Source of the DNA: Salinigranum marinum
GTDB lineage: Archaea; Halobacteriota; Halobacteria; Halobacteriales; Haloferacaceae
NCBI RefSeq assembly: GCF_024228675.1
Contig: NZ_CP100461.1
Location: 434,001 to 498,000 of the forward strand
Length of the DNA: 64,000 nt
Reading direction: 5' to 3'
In this document: one piece after another, positions 63,007 through 64,000 of the stretch
How positions within the stretch are numbered: the stretch's first letter is position 1
How the letters are laid out: each line of letters begins with the position of its first letter
Notes under the pieces: model-generated
Database searches by the model: none
Told to the model about the DNA's origin: nothing
The model's input: only the letters and a program-made list of their open reading frames with translations
Made by a program: the position numbers and the translations under genes

Positions 63007-64000
63007 TCAGTCGGGGTTGTCGTCGGCGTCGTCGCCGTCGTCGGTGTCGGTGTCGGTACCGCCATCGCCATCGCCCCCGTCGGCGACCGCACCCGAGTCG
63101 GCGTCTGACGACTCCGCCGGTGGGCCGCTCGCGTCCTCGTCGGTCCCTGCGACGTCGACCCCGCGGAACTCGAACCGCGCGCCGCCGTCGGTCCCGTCGC
63201 GGACCGACACCGTCCAGCCGTGGGCGTTCGTGATGCGCTTGACAATAGCGAGGCCGAAGCCGGTGCCAGAGCGGTCGGTCGTAAACCCCGACTCGAACAC
63301 TTTGACGTGGCGCTTTTCGGGGATACCCGGGCCGTCGTCCTCGACGAAGAAGCCGCAGACGCCGTGGCCGTCGTCGAGGGGACCGACGCGAACGGTCGGG
63401 TCGGAACCGGCGTGTTCGCGGACGTTGCCGAAGAGGTTCTCGAACAGCGCGCTCAGTCGCTCCTCGTCGGCGCGGACCCACGGGAGTTCCTCCTCGATGA
63501 CGTGCGAGTCGGGGTCGAGGCCGACCGTCAGCGCCGCCGCCTCGGCGACGTCGGCGACCGACACGCGCTCGGGGTTGTCGACGACGCGCCCCTCGCGCGC
63601 CAGGCGCAGCATGTCGTCGATGAGCCGGCGCATGCGATCGTGTGCGTTCCGGATCCGTTCGAGGTTGTCGGACTGGCTCTCGTCGGCCGACTCCTCGACG
63701 AGCGTGAGGTAGCCCTCGGCGACGTTCAGCGGGTTCCGGAGGTCGTGGGAGACGAGCCGTGCGAACTCCCGCAGGCGCTCGTTCTGCTCGCGGAGACCGT
63801 GTTCGGCCGCCTTCTGCTCCGTCACGTCGCGGACCGCACAGACGAACCCGCCGCCGTCGAGGTCCGCCAGCGACTTGGCCTTCGGAAACGTCGAGCCGTC
63901 CTTTCGGAGACCGACCGACTCCCCGCGCCAGATCCCTTCCTCCCTGAGAATCGGCAGGATCTGGAGATGCATCCGCTCGTTCTCCTCGGGCGGGTTGATC
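63007..64000 (-). CDS. PAS-domain histidine kinase, N-terminal part outside window
   Basis: The frame is open to the right edge; about 330 C-terminal residues are visible. The end of a PAS domain (WRGESVGLRKDGSTFPKAKSLADLDGG) is followed by the H-box with phospho-acceptor His (FARLVSHDLRNPLNVAEGYL), the N-box (LFENLFGNVREHAG) and the ATP lid (VEDDGPGIPEKRHVKVFESG and GTGFGLAIVKRI). An acidic Asp/Gly/Thr-rich tail of some 45 residues ends the protein. Its input is unknown as the N-terminus is not in the window. Confidence 0.9.
   Translation of the reverse strand, partial: INPPEENERMHLQILPILREEGIWRGESVGLRKDGSTFPKAKSLADLDGGGFVCAVRDVTEQKAAEHGLREQNERLREFARLVSHDLRNPLNVAEGYLTLVEESADESQSDNLERIRNAHDRMRRLIDDMLRLAREGRVVDNPERVSVADVAEAAALTVGLDPDSHVIEEELPWVRADEERLSALFENLFGNVREHAGSDPTVRVGPLDDGHGVCGFFVEDDGPGIPEKRHVKVFESGFTTDRSGTGFGLAIVKRITNAHGWTVSVRDGTDGGARFEFRGVDVAGTDEDASGPPAESSDADSGAVADGGDGDGGTDTDTDDGDDADDNPD

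Overview
The window looks like chromosomal DNA of a halophilic archaeon (class Halobacteria). The DNA is very GC-rich and the predicted proteins are strongly acidic. Exported proteins carry twin-arginine signal peptides with lipoboxes. Many genes have a TATA-like element about 27 bases before the start codon, which implies leaderless mRNAs. The one tRNA gene is an elongator tRNA-Met with an archaeal intron, and several small proteins belong to haloarchaea-only families. The genus cannot be read from the sequence.

Left part (1-21.3 kb): a catabolic region for phenylacetate or similar aromatic acids. It opens with the end of the phenylacetyl-CoA epoxygenase maturation genes (PaaD, with its zinc ribbon as a separate small gene). 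Next come a PaaI thioesterase, a branched-chain/aromatic-acid type ABC transporter (liv genes, with both permeases fused), an LLM flavin oxidoreductase, a VOC protein, a MaoC hydratase, a second thioesterase, phenylacetate-CoA ligase, thiolase, 3-hydroxyacyl-CoA dehydrogenase and enoyl-CoA hydratase. Together these would import the acid, form its CoA thioester, and beta-oxidise the ring-opened product. An IclR regulator follows, with three copies of a 17-bp palindromic site around it, two of them in the convergent gap before it. Then come a ThDP enzyme, a sugar-nucleotide-type epimerase, a lipoprotein, an HD-domain protein coupled to a double EthD protein, and a DddP-like M24 protein.

Middle part (21.3-42.2 kb): mostly housekeeping and lineage-specific genes. 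These are GatD, an ArsR-type regulator, a DUF1405 membrane protein, a large Tat-exported protein with an HDWE motif, phosphoglycerate mutase, a VTT-domain protein, membrane proteins, intron-containing tRNA-Met, a MacB-like ABC exporter with its surface adaptor, a decayed M48 peptidase gene, and several small zinc-ribbon proteins.

Right part (42.7-64 kb): an EamA exporter, a five-gene dipeptide/oligopeptide ABC transporter, a remnant of a TnpB-type (IS1341-like) element, RNase HI, a TSUP exporter, a divergent TatC-like protein, an AI-2E family protein, malic enzyme fused to a phosphotransacetylase domain, an M24 protein that has lost most metal ligands, heme A synthase, a polar amino acid ABC transporter, a zinc alcohol dehydrogenase and the end of a PAS histidine kinase.

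No complete unknown multi-gene system stands out. The strongest leads are the IclR-type operator array with a hairpin midway between two sites in a gene-free gap, a dispersed intergenic repeat (three good copies), the divergent TatC-like protein, and the DddP-like M24 protein with substituted active-site residues.
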